Positions 34,620 to 42,779 of a DNA stretch of 64,000 nt are shown here, piece by piece. The notes below the pieces were generated by a model. That model made no database searches. It had not been told where the DNA came from and worked only from the letters and a program-made list of their open reading frames with translations. This DNA is from Frigoribacterium sp. SL97 (GTDB lineage Bacteria; Actinomycetota; Actinomycetes; Actinomycetales; Microbacteriaceae): assembly GCF_026625765.1 (NCBI RefSeq), contig NZ_CP113062.1, forward strand, positions 1,860,001 through 1,924,000. The letters run 5' to 3'. Numbering within the stretch: position 1 is the stretch's first letter; each line of letters opens with the position of its first letter. The position numbers and the translations under genes are program-made.

Positions 34620-35413
34620 CCGACGCCCCCGCGACCGCCGAGGCGACCTCGGCCCGGCCCGCCGTGCCCCGCGCCGTGCGTCCCGCCCTCGCCGCGCTCG
34701 CGTCGGCCCAGAAGCCGTCCACGGGTGCGCCCGCCTATTCGCGCTTCGTCAACCGCCGACTCGGTCGATGGGCCGCCGCGGTGGCCTACACCGTGGGTGC
34801 CACGCCGAACCAGGTCACGGCGCTCAGCGCCGCGTGCACCTTCGCCGGCATCGCGGTCCTCGCCTTCGCGCCGTCCGGCATCGGGACGGCCCTGGCCGTC
34901 GTCCTGCTGCTCGTCGTGGGTTACGCCCTCGACTCGGCCGACGGACAGGTCGCGCGCCTCCGGGGCGGCGGCAGCCCCGCGGGCGAGTGGCTCGACCACG
35001 TCATCGACGCGACCAAGATCGCGGTGCTGCACCTGGCGGTCTTCGCGTCGTGGCTCCGTGAACCGGAGGGTCGCGAAGCCCTGCTGGCCGCGCCGCTCGT
35101 CTACCAGGTCGTGGCGACGGTGGCGTTCTTCGCCATCGTCCTGACCGACCAGCTCCGCCGGGCGGAGGCGGCCCGGACCGGCGTCGCCGCGCCCGTCGGA
35201 CGTCGCACGGGACTGCTCTACTCGCTGGCGGTCGTCCCGACGGACTACGGCCTGATGTGCCTCGCGTTCGTCTTGTTGGCCTGGCCGCCGGCGTTCACCG
35301 TCGTCTACCTGGCGCTCCTCGTCGCGAACGCCGGCTACCTCGTCCTCGCCCTGCCGAAGTGGTTCCGCGAGCTGAAGTCCCTGACTCCCCCGTCGATCGG
35401 TTCGAGGTCGTGA
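34616..35413 (+). CDS. CDP-alcohol phosphatidyltransferase family protein
   Basis: An integral membrane enzyme that transfers a phospho-alcohol from, or a lipid phosphatidyl group with, a CDP-linked donor. The complete family motif is present: D109-G110-x2-A113-R114-x8-G123-x3-D127-x3-D131, within DSADGQVAR and GEWLDHVID. Six hydrophobic segments are visible in 265 residues. The GTG start overlaps the glycosyltransferase stop. Its place between polymer genes and in the same operon as a cytidylyltransferase suggests a CDP-polyol or similar donor rather than ordinary phospholipid synthesis; this is inference. Confidence 0.88.
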   Translation: MTDAPATAEATSARPAVPRAVRPALAALASAQKPSTGAPAYSRFVNRRLGRWAAAVAYTVGATPNQVTALSAACTFAGIAVLAFAPSGIGTALAVVLLLVVGYALDSADGQVARLRGGGSPAGEWLDHVIDATKIAVLHLAVFASWLREPEGREALLAAPLVYQVVATVAFFAIVLTDQLRRAEAARTGVAAPVGRRTGLLYSLAVVPTDYGLMCLAFVLLAWPPAFTVVYLALLVANAGYLVLALPKWFRELKSLTPPSIGSRS

Positions 35414-36858
35414 GGCACGAGGTCGCCCCGGTCCGTCGTGCCGTCGCGGGGGGTCTCGGTCGCGCCGTCTCGCGCCATGCCGCGCTCATCGGCGTGGCGG
35501 CGCTCCTCGGGGTGGCCGCGGGCGTCGGCGCATCGCAGCTCGCTCCGGCCGACTGGCGCGCCGAGGCGACGCTCCTCGTCCGGGTCGAGTCCCCGGGCTC
35601 GGGCCTCGCGGCCCGCGGTCAGTTCGCCCAGCAGCGCGTGGCGTCCTACGCCGAGCTCGGCACGAGCCCGGAAGTCCTCGGACCGGTCGCGGCCGACCTC
35701 GGCCTGCCCGTCGACGAGCTCGCCGAGCGGGTCTCGGTGGTCAACCCGGACGGCACCGCGGTCCTCCGCGTGCAGACGACGGCCGGAACGCCCGACGGGG
35801 CCGCCTCGCTCGCCGACGACGTCGCCGAGAGCCTCTCGGCGGTCGTGGATCGCGCCGAATCGGACGCCGGGTCGGACGGTCAGACCGTCGCGCTCGACCT
35901 CACCTCCCCCGCGGCCGTCCCGACGACGCCCGACGAGCCGGGCCTCGCGCTGACGGTCCTCTCGGGTCTCCTCGCCGGCCTGGCGGTCGGTCTCGCCGGC
36001 GCGCTCGTCCTGGCCCGTGCCCGGCCCACGGTCGACACGGTCGACGACGTGCGCCGCATCACGGGGCTGCCGGTCGTGGGACAGCTCCCGGGGGCCCTCC
36101 GGCAGGGCGACGACCCGGTGACCGGAGCCTCGTCCGCCCGGACCCGCACGGCCCTGCGCGAGGTCGTGCAGAACACGAGGGCCCTCCGGGGTGGCTCGCT
36201 GCCCGCCACGCTCCTGCTGGCCCGGACGGACTCGGTCCGCGAGGCGGTCGGCGTCGACGGCGGCCTCGCGCGCGCCGTCGTCGAGCTCGGCGCCACGTGC
36301 GCCCTGGTCCAGTCCGACTTCGACACCCGCACGCTGTCCCGTCCCTCGACGGTGCCCGTGGGCGCCGTGCCCGAGGAGGTCGAGGCCGATCGGCACGGCT
36401 ACGACCGCGTGCCGGTGTCCGACGGGGTCGTCGCGTCGTCCCGTCACCTGGTCCGTTCGGGAACCCACGCCTTCTTCGCCGCCCTGCGCGAGGACTACGA
36501 CGTCTCCGTCGTCCAGGCCTCCAGCGACTCGCATCCGCTCGCGCTGCGCAGCGTGACCGACGAGGTGGACGGCGTGCTGCTGGTCGTCCGGTCCGGGGTC
36601 ACGACTGTCGAGTCCCTCCGGAGCCTGAGCGCCGAGCTCGTCAGCCTGGACGTGCAACCCGTGGGCGTCGTGCTGACCGGGGTGCCCCCGTGGCGCCGGG
36701 TCCTGGTGCGTGCCACCTGGCTCGACGACGACGTCCGTCACCCCGTCGAGGAACCCGCGCCCTCGTTCAGCATCGCCGACCTCGTGGACCACGCGGGCGC
36801 CGCCCGCCCGCTGCAGGACCTCCCCCGCCTCCGACGCCGGCCCGGTGCCCTGTCGTGA
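35410..36858 (+). CDS. Wzz-like chain-length protein with degenerate BY-kinase-like domain
   Basis: A probable polysaccharide co-polymerase of 482 residues. Membrane helices at about 22-41 and 179-202 flank an extracytoplasmic Wzz-type domain (DWRAEATLLVRVESPGSG). The C-terminal 270 residues follow the outline of a bacterial tyrosine kinase: VVGQLPGAL, LPATLLLARTDSVREAVGVD where Walker A should be, CALVQSDFDTR where Walker A' should be, and DGVLLVVRSGVTTVES. No GK(S/T) P-loop and no DxD Walker A' remain, and there is no tyrosine-rich tail. It probably cannot bind ATP in the usual way. The GTG start overlaps the upstream stop. Confidence 0.82.
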   Translation: MRHEVAPVRRAVAGGLGRAVSRHAALIGVAALLGVAAGVGASQLAPADWRAEATLLVRVESPGSGLAARGQFAQQRVASYAELGTSPEVLGPVAADLGLPVDELAERVSVVNPDGTAVLRVQTTAGTPDGAASLADDVAESLSAVVDRAESDAGSDGQTVALDLTSPAAVPTTPDEPGLALTVLSGLLAGLAVGLAGALVLARARPTVDTVDDVRRITGLPVVGQLPGALRQGDDPVTGASSARTRTALREVVQNTRALRGGSLPATLLLARTDSVREAVGVDGGLARAVVELGATCALVQSDFDTRTLSRPSTVPVGAVPEEVEADRHGYDRVPVSDGVVASSRHLVRSGTHAFFAALREDYDVSVVQASSDSHPLALRSVTDEVDGVLLVVRSGVTTVESLRSLSAELVSLDVQPVGVVLTGVPPWRRVLVRATWLDDDVRHPVEEPAPSFSIADLVDHAGAARPLQDLPRLRRRPGALS

Positions 36859-37445
36859 GCACCTCCGAGCACCATCCCGATGAGAGGACCACACCCGTGG
36901 ACGTCATCCCCACCCCCGCCACCGGCCTCGCCCTCGACCCCGTCGACGGCGGGAGCGGACGAGGAGGCGCGGGCCGGGTCGGCTACGCGGCCGGCGCCTT
37001 CGACCTGTTCCACATCGGCCACCTGAACCTGCTGCGGCACGCGTCCGCGCAGTGCGACCACCTCATCGCCGGCGTCGTGTCCGACGAGATGTTGCAGGTG
37101 ACCAAGGGCATCTCCCCCGTCGTCCCGCTCGCCGAACGGCTCGAGATCGTCCGCCACATCGACGTCGTGGACGGCGTCCACGCCGAGACCGTGCCCGACA
37201 AGATGGACGTCTGGCGCGAGCTCCGCTTCGACGTCTTCTTCAAGGGCGACGACTGGCGGGGCACCGAGAAGGGCCTCCGGCTCGAGCGAGAGTTCGGGGC
37301 GGTCGGGGTCGAGGTCGTCTACTTCCCGTACACCATGAGCACGTCCAGCACGGTGCTCCGCAGGGCGCTCCGGGCACTGTCCGGGGCGCCGGGCCAGGGC
37401 GGCGAGACGGTCGCCGTCGGCGACTCCGTGCGACTCCAGGGCTGA
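36855..37445 (+). CDS. Cytidylyltransferase family protein (TagD/GCT-like)
   Basis: A nucleotidyltransferase of 196 residues that probably makes a CDP-activated alcohol such as CDP-glycerol. The HxGH motif is in GAFDLFHIGHLNLL (HIGH at 53-56), the TagD-type GDDW is at 131-134, and the C-terminal STSST(V)LRR replaces the usual ISTT-K/R motif. The first 40 residues are a nonconserved extension, so GTG 36898 is an alternative start. The GTG at 36855 overlaps the Wzz-like gene's stop. With the CDP-alcohol transferase it completes a make-and-transfer pair inside the operon. Confidence 0.88.
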   Translation: MSTSEHHPDERTTPVDVIPTPATGLALDPVDGGSGRGGAGRVGYAAGAFDLFHIGHLNLLRHASAQCDHLIAGVVSDEMLQVTKGISPVVPLAERLEIVRHIDVVDGVHAETVPDKMDVWRELRFDVFFKGDDWRGTEKGLRLEREFGAVGVEVVYFPYTMSTSSTVLRRALRALSGAPGQGGETVAVGDSVRLQG

Positions 37446-37451
37446 TCGGTC

Positions 37452-37497
37452 CTCCCCAGCCCCGCGTCGATCCTCGTCGATCGATGCGGCTGGGGAG
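37452..37497 (+). terminator. Hairpin terminator ending the polymer operon
   Basis: A 10-bp stem CTCCCCAGCC/GGCTGGGGAG encloses a partly self-complementary loop rich in TCGATC. Confidence 0.6.
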
Positions 37498-37536
37498 AAC
37501 CGTCCGGGAGCGGTGGCGGCCCGAGATGCTCGACCC

Positions 37537-38103
37537 ATGACACTCACCTCGGTCCTCGACACCACCCTCGACCGCCCTCCCGCCGACCCGGTCGCAGCCT
37601 TCGCCACGTCCGATCCCGGATGCGTCCCCGATCCGCACGCCCCCGTCCAGGACGTCGACGACCTCGTCCGCCACGTCGAGGCCATCGTCCCGTCGGCGGT
37701 GCGTCGCCAGCTCTGGACGTTGTTCTTCGACGACGACGACGTCCCCCTCCCCCTCATGGTGCCCCTCGAGGGCATCCCCGAGGTGCCCGACACCGCCGCC
37801 CTCGACCACTACGGCGATGCCCTGGCCGCCGTCGCCACCGAGTTCGGCGCCACGACCGTGGCGTTCGTCCTCGAGAGGGTCGGCGCCGCGTCGCCCCGTC
37901 CCTCGGACCGCCGGTGGGGTGACGGCCTCCGGGCGCTCGGGCGAGGACGGCCCTTCGAGGTCCGACCGGTGCTGCTGTGCGGCGACGAGGGTGTCTCGGC
38001 GCTCGTCCCGAGCGGGGGCACCAGGGTGCGCCAGGCCCCGAACGGCCTCCCTCAGGCGTCCTCGAGGCCCGTCCGCCTGGTCGACATCGTCCGCCTGCCC
38101 TGA
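37537..38103 (+). CDS. Hypothetical protein
   Basis: I do not recognise this 188-residue protein. It is acidic (FFDDDDVPLP) with no signal peptide or membrane helix. The middle resembles an alpha/beta fold (GATTVAFVLERVG, FEVRPVLLCGDEG). The third-position GC pattern is like its neighbours, so it is likely a real gene. Its last 52 bases overlap, on the other strand, the small gene at 38052-38306. No operon partner is apparent. Confidence 0.6.
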   Translation: MTLTSVLDTTLDRPPADPVAAFATSDPGCVPDPHAPVQDVDDLVRHVEAIVPSAVRRQLWTLFFDDDDVPLPLMVPLEGIPEVPDTAALDHYGDALAAVATEFGATTVAFVLERVGAASPRPSDRRWGDGLRALGRGRPFEVRPVLLCGDEGVSALVPSGGTRVRQAPNGLPQASSRPVRLVDIVRLP

Positions 38104-38306
38104 CCCCGCTCGCGGTCGACGAGTCTCCACCAGGCGGTCTCGGCGAGCTCGGGGGACGTGTAGACGCCCAGGCGGGCCGGCTCGGCGTCGGTCGGGCTCC
38201 ACCGGCTCAGTCGGTAGCCGCCGCCGAAGCGCTCGACGACCGCCTCGGGTGCCCCCTCGGGGTCGGCGCGCACGGTCCACCGGTCGGGGACGTTCTCGTC
38301 GAGCAT
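38052..38306 (-). CDS. Small hypothetical protein (84 aa)
   Basis: Unrecognised. The product contains WTVRADPEGAPEAVVERFGG and WSPTDAEPARLGVYTSPEL, which has the feel of a small beta-rich domain. Support comes from a TACGAT box ending exactly six bases before the ATG, the same leaderless arrangement seen at confident genes here. It overlaps the 3' end of the opposite-strand hypothetical gene. The helicase gene ends 18 bases beyond its start, on the same strand. Confidence 0.55.
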   Translation of the reverse strand: MLDENVPDRWTVRADPEGAPEAVVERFGGGYRLSRWSPTDAEPARLGVYTSPELAETAWWRLVDRERGQGRRTMSTRRTGLEDA

Positions 38307-38324
38307 CGGTCGATCGTACCCGGG

Positions 38325-40181
38325 TCAGGCGCGCTGGCCGAGGCGGCCGCGCAACACGTCGATTCGCTTCTGGATCTGTTCGGTGCTGGCCTGAGCGACG
38401 GACGGGCCCCCGCTGATGCGCCTGAGGTCTGCGTGGATCAGCCCGTGCGGTTCGTTCGAGTGCCGCGACCAGATCGACACGAGCCGGCTGAGCTCTTGCC
38501 GCTGCTCTTTGATGGTCTGGTAGAGGGGTCGGGCCTCGTCGACCGGAGCGGTCGTGGGCAACCCGGTCTTCGGAGCCCGTCGTCCCTGGGTGGCCTGCCG
38601 CTGCCGCAGCAGGTCGCGGACCTGGTCGGGCTCGAGCAGACCGGGGATGCCGATGAAGTCGAGTTCTTCGAGGCTGCCGATCTCGCCTCCGGTGCCGAAC
38701 TCGCCGCCGTCGTAGAGCACCCGGTCGAACGAGGCCTGCGAGTCCAGGGCCTCGAACGGTTGCTGCTCGAGGAGGCTCGACGCCTTCTCGTCGCGGTTGG
38801 CCGCGGCCATCATGTCTTCTTCGGGGGCGAACAGGCCGTCGTCGGCGTCGGTGGGTCGGTCGAGCGCGTGGTCGCGCTGCAGTTCGAGCTGGTTGGCCAG
38901 GGCCATCAGGCTGGGCACGCTCGGCAGGAAGATCGACGCGGTCTCGCCCCGTCGGCGGGCTCGGACGAACCGTCCCACGACCTGGGCGAAGAAGAGCGGC
39001 GTCGAAGCCGAGGTGGCGTACACGCCGACGGCGAGACGCGGGACGTCGACGCCCTCGGAGACCATCCGGACCGCGACCATCCAGCGGCTGTCGCCGTCGG
39101 AGAAGGCCTGGATGCGGTCGGAGGCGGCCTTCTCGTCGCTCAGGACGACGGTGGGGCGTTCACCCGTGAGCTTCTGCAACACGGCTGCGTACTGCCGAGC
39201 CGCGGTGTGGTCGGTGGCGATGACGAGACCCCCCGCGTCGGGCACGCCCCGGCGCACCTCGGTGAGGCGCTTGTCGGCCGCCGAGAGCACGGCCGGGATC
39301 CAGTCGCCCTGCGGCGACAGCGCCGTACGCCAGGCCTGGGCCGTGATGTCTTTCGTCACGGCTTCGCCGAGGGACGCGCTCATCTCGTCGCCCATCCGGG
39401 TGCGCCAGCGCATCTGGCCGGCGTACGCCATGAAGAGGACGGGTCGCACCACCCCGTCGGCGAGGGCACGGCCGTAGCCGTAGGAGTAGTCGGCCCTCGA
39501 GGTGCGGATGCCGTGCTCGTCCGGGGCGTACTGCACGAACGGGATCGGAGCCGTGTCGGACCGGAACGGGGTGCCCGTCAGCGAGAGACGGCGGGTGGCC
39601 CCGGTGTAGGCCTCCCGGATGCCGTCGCCCCAACTGAGCGCGTCGCCGCCGTGGTGCACCTCGTCGAGGATGACGAGGGTTCGACCGGCCGTCGTGATGG
39701 CCTTGTGCACCTCGGGCTTCATGCCGACCTGGGCGTAGGTGACGGCGATGCCGTGGTAGTGGCGCCCGAAGGTGCCGTCGGCGTTCTTGAACATCGGATC
39801 GAGGCGGAGGTTGACCCGGTCGGCGGCGTCGGCCCACTGGCGCTTCAGGTGCTCGGTGGGGGCGACGACCACGACGCGGTCGACCTCGCCGCGGGACAGG
39901 AGTTCGGTGGCGAGGCGGAGGGCGAACGTCGTCTTGCCGGCGCCCGGTGTGGCCGCCGCGAGGAAGTCCCTCGGCAGCGTCGAGAAGTAGAGCTCGAGGG
40001 CGTCGGCCTGCCACGCGCGCAACTTGCTGGCGGTGCCCCAGGCGGCCCGCTCGGGGAATGCGGGCGAGAGGTGTTCGGCGGCCGAGTTGCCTGCCGAGAC
40101 GCCGACGTCGAGAGGTTCGGACGAGAGGCCGTCGAGGTGCTGCTCACCCCCGGCGGGGTCGGATGCGTTGGCGGTGCTCAC
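38325..40181 (-). CDS. Superfamily 2 DEAD/DEAH-box helicase
   Basis: A 618-residue ATP-dependent helicase of the type III restriction/SSL2-like class. Walker A is ATPGAGKTT (77-85), DEVHH is at 173-177, motif III is LTGTPFR near 200 and motif VI is QVVGRFVRARRRG near 410. No nuclease domain is visible; the last 150 residues are charged and unassigned. GTG 40181 is chosen because upstream in-frame sequence lies in dinB and is Arg-rich. A TAAACT box eight bases ahead overlaps the dinB stop. Being 11 bases downstream of dinB suggests a role in DNA repair or damage tolerance. Confidence 0.88.
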   Translation of the reverse strand: MSTANASDPAGGEQHLDGLSSEPLDVGVSAGNSAAEHLSPAFPERAAWGTASKLRAWQADALELYFSTLPRDFLAAATPGAGKTTFALRLATELLSRGEVDRVVVVAPTEHLKRQWADAADRVNLRLDPMFKNADGTFGRHYHGIAVTYAQVGMKPEVHKAITTAGRTLVILDEVHHGGDALSWGDGIREAYTGATRRLSLTGTPFRSDTAPIPFVQYAPDEHGIRTSRADYSYGYGRALADGVVRPVLFMAYAGQMRWRTRMGDEMSASLGEAVTKDITAQAWRTALSPQGDWIPAVLSAADKRLTEVRRGVPDAGGLVIATDHTAARQYAAVLQKLTGERPTVVLSDEKAASDRIQAFSDGDSRWMVAVRMVSEGVDVPRLAVGVYATSASTPLFFAQVVGRFVRARRRGETASIFLPSVPSLMALANQLELQRDHALDRPTDADDGLFAPEEDMMAAANRDEKASSLLEQQPFEALDSQASFDRVLYDGGEFGTGGEIGSLEELDFIGIPGLLEPDQVRDLLRQRQATQGRRAPKTGLPTTAPVDEARPLYQTIKEQRQELSRLVSIWSRHSNEPHGLIHADLRRISGGPSVAQASTEQIQKRIDVLRGRLGQRA

Positions 40182-40192
40182 TCGAACCGAGT

Positions 40193-41476
40193 TTACCCTC
40201 GACCGGCGTCGTCGACGGACGCGGCACCCGCATCTCGACCGGAGGTGCCGGGTCGACGCCGCGAGGTGCCGAGCAGCGAGGCCGGCGTCAGCATGGCCGA
40301 GCCGAACTTGGCCCGGAGGGCGTCCATGGTCGACTCCGCCTCGCGCCAGTCGGCGTCGTCGTCCCACAGGCCGAGCGAGTCACCGCCCGTCCCCTCGCTG
40401 AGCTGCTCGACGCGCACGCCGACGAGCCGGATGCGTTCGTGCTGCTTGCCCGTTGCCTCGTAAAGGGACACGACCTCGTCGTAGATGCGTCGCCCGAGGT
40501 CGGTCGGGTCGGCGAGCGTCCGGGACCGCGTGATCGTCACGAAGTCGGTCGTCCGCAACTTGAGCACGACCGTGCGACCGCTCACGCCTGCGGCCCGCAG
40601 ACGGGTGCCGACCTTGTCGCTCAGGCGGAGGAGTTCACGTCGGACGACGACGGGGTCGACGACGTCGGTGCCGAACGTGTTCTCGTTGCCGACGCTCTTC
40701 TCGGCCGTCTCGGTGTGGACGCTGCGGGGATCGCGACCCCACGCCAGGTCGTGCAGCTTTGCGCCCGCTGCCGGCCCGACCGCGTGGACGAGCATGTCGA
40801 GAGGGGCCGCGGCGACGTCGCCGACCGTTCGCAGGCCGCGGTCGAGCAGCACCTGTTCGGTCTTGCCGCCCACGCCCCAGAGCGCGCTGATCGGCCGCGG
40901 GTGCAAGAAGGCCAGGGTGTGGCGGTGCGGTACGAGCAGGAGCCCGTCGGGCTTGGCGACGCTCGACGCGAGCTTGGCGACGAACTTGGTCGACGCGGCC
41001 CCGATGCTGCAGTGCAGCCCGGTCTCGGCGTGGACCCGACGACGCAGTGCCGTGGCGATCTCGAACGGCGAACCCATCAGGCGGATCGACCCGCTGACGT
41101 CGAGGAACGCCTCGTCGATGCCGAGGCGCTCGACCAGGGGCGTGACGTCGTCGAACATCGACATGACTCGTGAGGACCAGTGCTGGTACTTCTCGAAGTG
41201 CGGTTCGAGCACGACGGCCTGCGGGCAGCGACGTAACGCGATCGCCATGGGCATCGCCGAGTTGACGCCGTACTTGCGGGCCTCGTAGGTGGCGGCCGTG
41301 ACGACCGACCGGTCGGAGCGGTGCCCGATGACCACGGGTCGGCCCCGGAGCTCGGGGTGGTCGAGCAACTCGACGGACGCGAAGAAGGCGTCCATGTCGA
41401 CGTGGAAGATCGGCGCGGTCGCGTCGTCGGTCGGCACCGTCGTGACGATCCGCCCGCTGCCGTCTTGTTTGCTCAC
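40193..41476 (-). CDS. dinB: DNA polymerase IV
   Basis: A Y-family translesion DNA polymerase, 427 residues. Catalytic acidic residues are visible in FHVDMDAFFASVE (near 24-36) and GIDEAFLDVSG (near 118-128); the steric segment is AATYEARKYGVNSAMP. The thumb and little-finger domains follow (ALWGVGGKTEQVLLDRGL, VVLKLRTTDFVTITR). The last 30 residues are disordered, and no clear beta-clamp-binding QxxLF motif stands out at the tail. The start is GTG. Its probable damage regulation through PafBC is inference. Confidence 0.95.
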   Translation of the reverse strand: MSKQDGSGRIVTTVPTDDATAPIFHVDMDAFFASVELLDHPELRGRPVVIGHRSDRSVVTAATYEARKYGVNSAMPMAIALRRCPQAVVLEPHFEKYQHWSSRVMSMFDDVTPLVERLGIDEAFLDVSGSIRLMGSPFEIATALRRRVHAETGLHCSIGAASTKFVAKLASSVAKPDGLLLVPHRHTLAFLHPRPISALWGVGGKTEQVLLDRGLRTVGDVAAAPLDMLVHAVGPAAGAKLHDLAWGRDPRSVHTETAEKSVGNENTFGTDVVDPVVVRRELLRLSDKVGTRLRAAGVSGRTVVLKLRTTDFVTITRSRTLADPTDLGRRIYDEVVSLYEATGKQHERIRLVGVRVEQLSEGTGGDSLGLWDDDADWREAESTMDALRAKFGSAMLTPASLLGTSRRRPGTSGRDAGAASVDDAGRG

Positions 41477-41554
41477 CGGAGCATCCTCACACGCGCCACC
41501 GACATCGTCGTCGCCCGGGGCGCGGCCCCCGGTGCGGCCGCGTGCGTCGACCCG

Positions 41555-42757
41555 TCAGGAACCCGGCCCGAGGAGCGCCGCCGCGATCGTCGCGTGCGCC
41601 GAGTCGGTGTTCGACGGGTGGAAGCGTCCGGCGAGGACGTCGCGTTGCAGGCGCCCGAGCTCGGACGACGCCCGGTACGAGGACCCCCGGCCACCGTGAC
41701 CGCCTGCTCGACCACCGCGCGGGCCGTCCCGGTGGCGCGCGTCTTGAGCCCGACGACGAGCCGCGGCCAGTCGGCCCCGTGGTCGACGAGTTCGTCGACG
41801 TCGCGGGCCACCCGGTCGACCTGCGGCTCGAGTCCGTCGACCGCCAGTCCGGCGTCGGCGACGCGCCAGCGGACGACGGGGTCGAGCGCCCTCGCCGCTC
41901 TCCCCGGCACGCCGCGAGGTCGTCCCGAGTGCCGACTCGACGGCGAGCTCGAGGGCCCGGCGGGCGATGCCCCGGTACACGGCGGCCACGGTCGTCTCGA
42001 AGACGGCGAAGACCGCGAAGACGAACGGGTCGGCGCTCGGGCCGACGGGCAGTCGACGGACGATGCGTGAGGCGGGCACCTCGACCCCGGTCAGCCGGGT
42101 CGTGTGGCTCTGCGTCGCGCGCATGCCGATGGTGTCCCAGTCCTCGAGCGAGGCGTGGCCCGGCTGCTCGCGGTGGACGAACCCGTGGACGAGGGCCGGC
42201 GCCTCCGGGTCGGAGTCGTCCCGGCCGAAGACGCCGAGGCGCGTCCAGACCGGCGAGAGCGACGTGGAGACCTTGGTGCCGGTGAACCGGTAGCCGCCGT
42301 CGCCCGTGGGTTCGGCCGAGGTCACCGAGTCGGACAGGACGAGGTCGTTGCCGGGCTCGCTCACCCCGAAGGCGAAGACCTCGTCGTGCGCGGCGTCCTC
42401 GAGGACAAGGTCGAGCGAGTCGTCGCCCCGGGCGTGCAGCACGGCCGCGCACCCGGTCCAGACCAGGTGCATGTTGACCGCCAGCGCCGTGGCCGGGGCC
42501 GCCGCCGCGAGGCGTGACTGCAGGGACGCGACCTGCTCGAGTCCGAGACCCGCGCCTCCTCGGTGCTCCGGGACGAACGCCCTCAGGTAGCCGCGCTCGC
42601 GCAGCTCGGCGAGGTCGTCGTGGGGGAACGTGTTCTCGCGGTCGTGGTCGGCGGCCCGCCCCCGGAAGCGCTCGAGCAGCTCGTCGGGCAGCAGCTCGCC
42701 GGGCGACCAGGAGGCGCGGGTCGGGTCGGACGGAGGGGCGGGCTTCGGTGCGGGCAC
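41555..42757 (-). CDS. Acyl-CoA dehydrogenase with two compensating frameshifts
   Basis: A flavoprotein that would oxidise an acyl-CoA or related thioester. The first 280 residues are normal (FAFGVSEPGNDLVLSD, GGYRFTGTKVSTSLSPV, WDTIGMRATQSHTTRLTGVEVP), and the end is normal again (SSYRASSELGRLQRDVLAGR). Between about 41689 and 41890 the open frame reads only Arg/Gly-rich sequence, while another minus-strand frame gives the expected helical domain (LDPVVRWRVADAGLAVDGL). A base is gained near 41885-41900 and one lost at the C5 run 41684-41688. This is either a sequencing error pair or a damaged gene. GTG 42757 is preferred because TACTCT lies six bases ahead; ATG 42781 is the alternative. Confidence 0.8.
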   Translation of the reverse strand: MPAPKPAPPSDPTRASWSPGELLPDELLERFRGRAADHDRENTFPHDDLAELRERGYLRAFVPEHRGGAGLGLEQVASLQSRLAAAAPATALAVNMHLVWTGCAAVLHARGDDSLDLVLEDAAHDEVFAFGVSEPGNDLVLSDSVTSAEPTGDGGYRFTGTKVSTSLSPVWTRLGVFGRDDSDPEAPALVHGFVHREQPGHASLEDWDTIGMRATQSHTTRLTGVEVPASRIVRRLPVGPSADPFVFAVFAVFETTVAAVYRGIARRALELAVESALGTTSRRAGESGEGARPRRPLARRRRRTGGRRTRAAGRPGGPRRRRTRRPRGRLAAARRRAQDARHRDGPRGGRAGGHGGRGSSYRASSELGRLQRDVLAGRFHPSNTDSAHATIAAALLGPGS

Positions 42758-42763
42758 GCGTCG

Positions 42764-42773
42764 AGAGTAGTTT
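42764..42773. promoter_or_regulatory. Overlapping divergent -10 boxes
   Basis: AGAGTAGTTT contains TACTCT on the minus strand (42769-42764, six bases before GTG 42757) and TAGTTT on the plus strand (42768-42773, six bases before ATG 42780). The two boxes share two base pairs. Confidence 0.5.
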
Positions 42774-42779
42774 GGTGGC

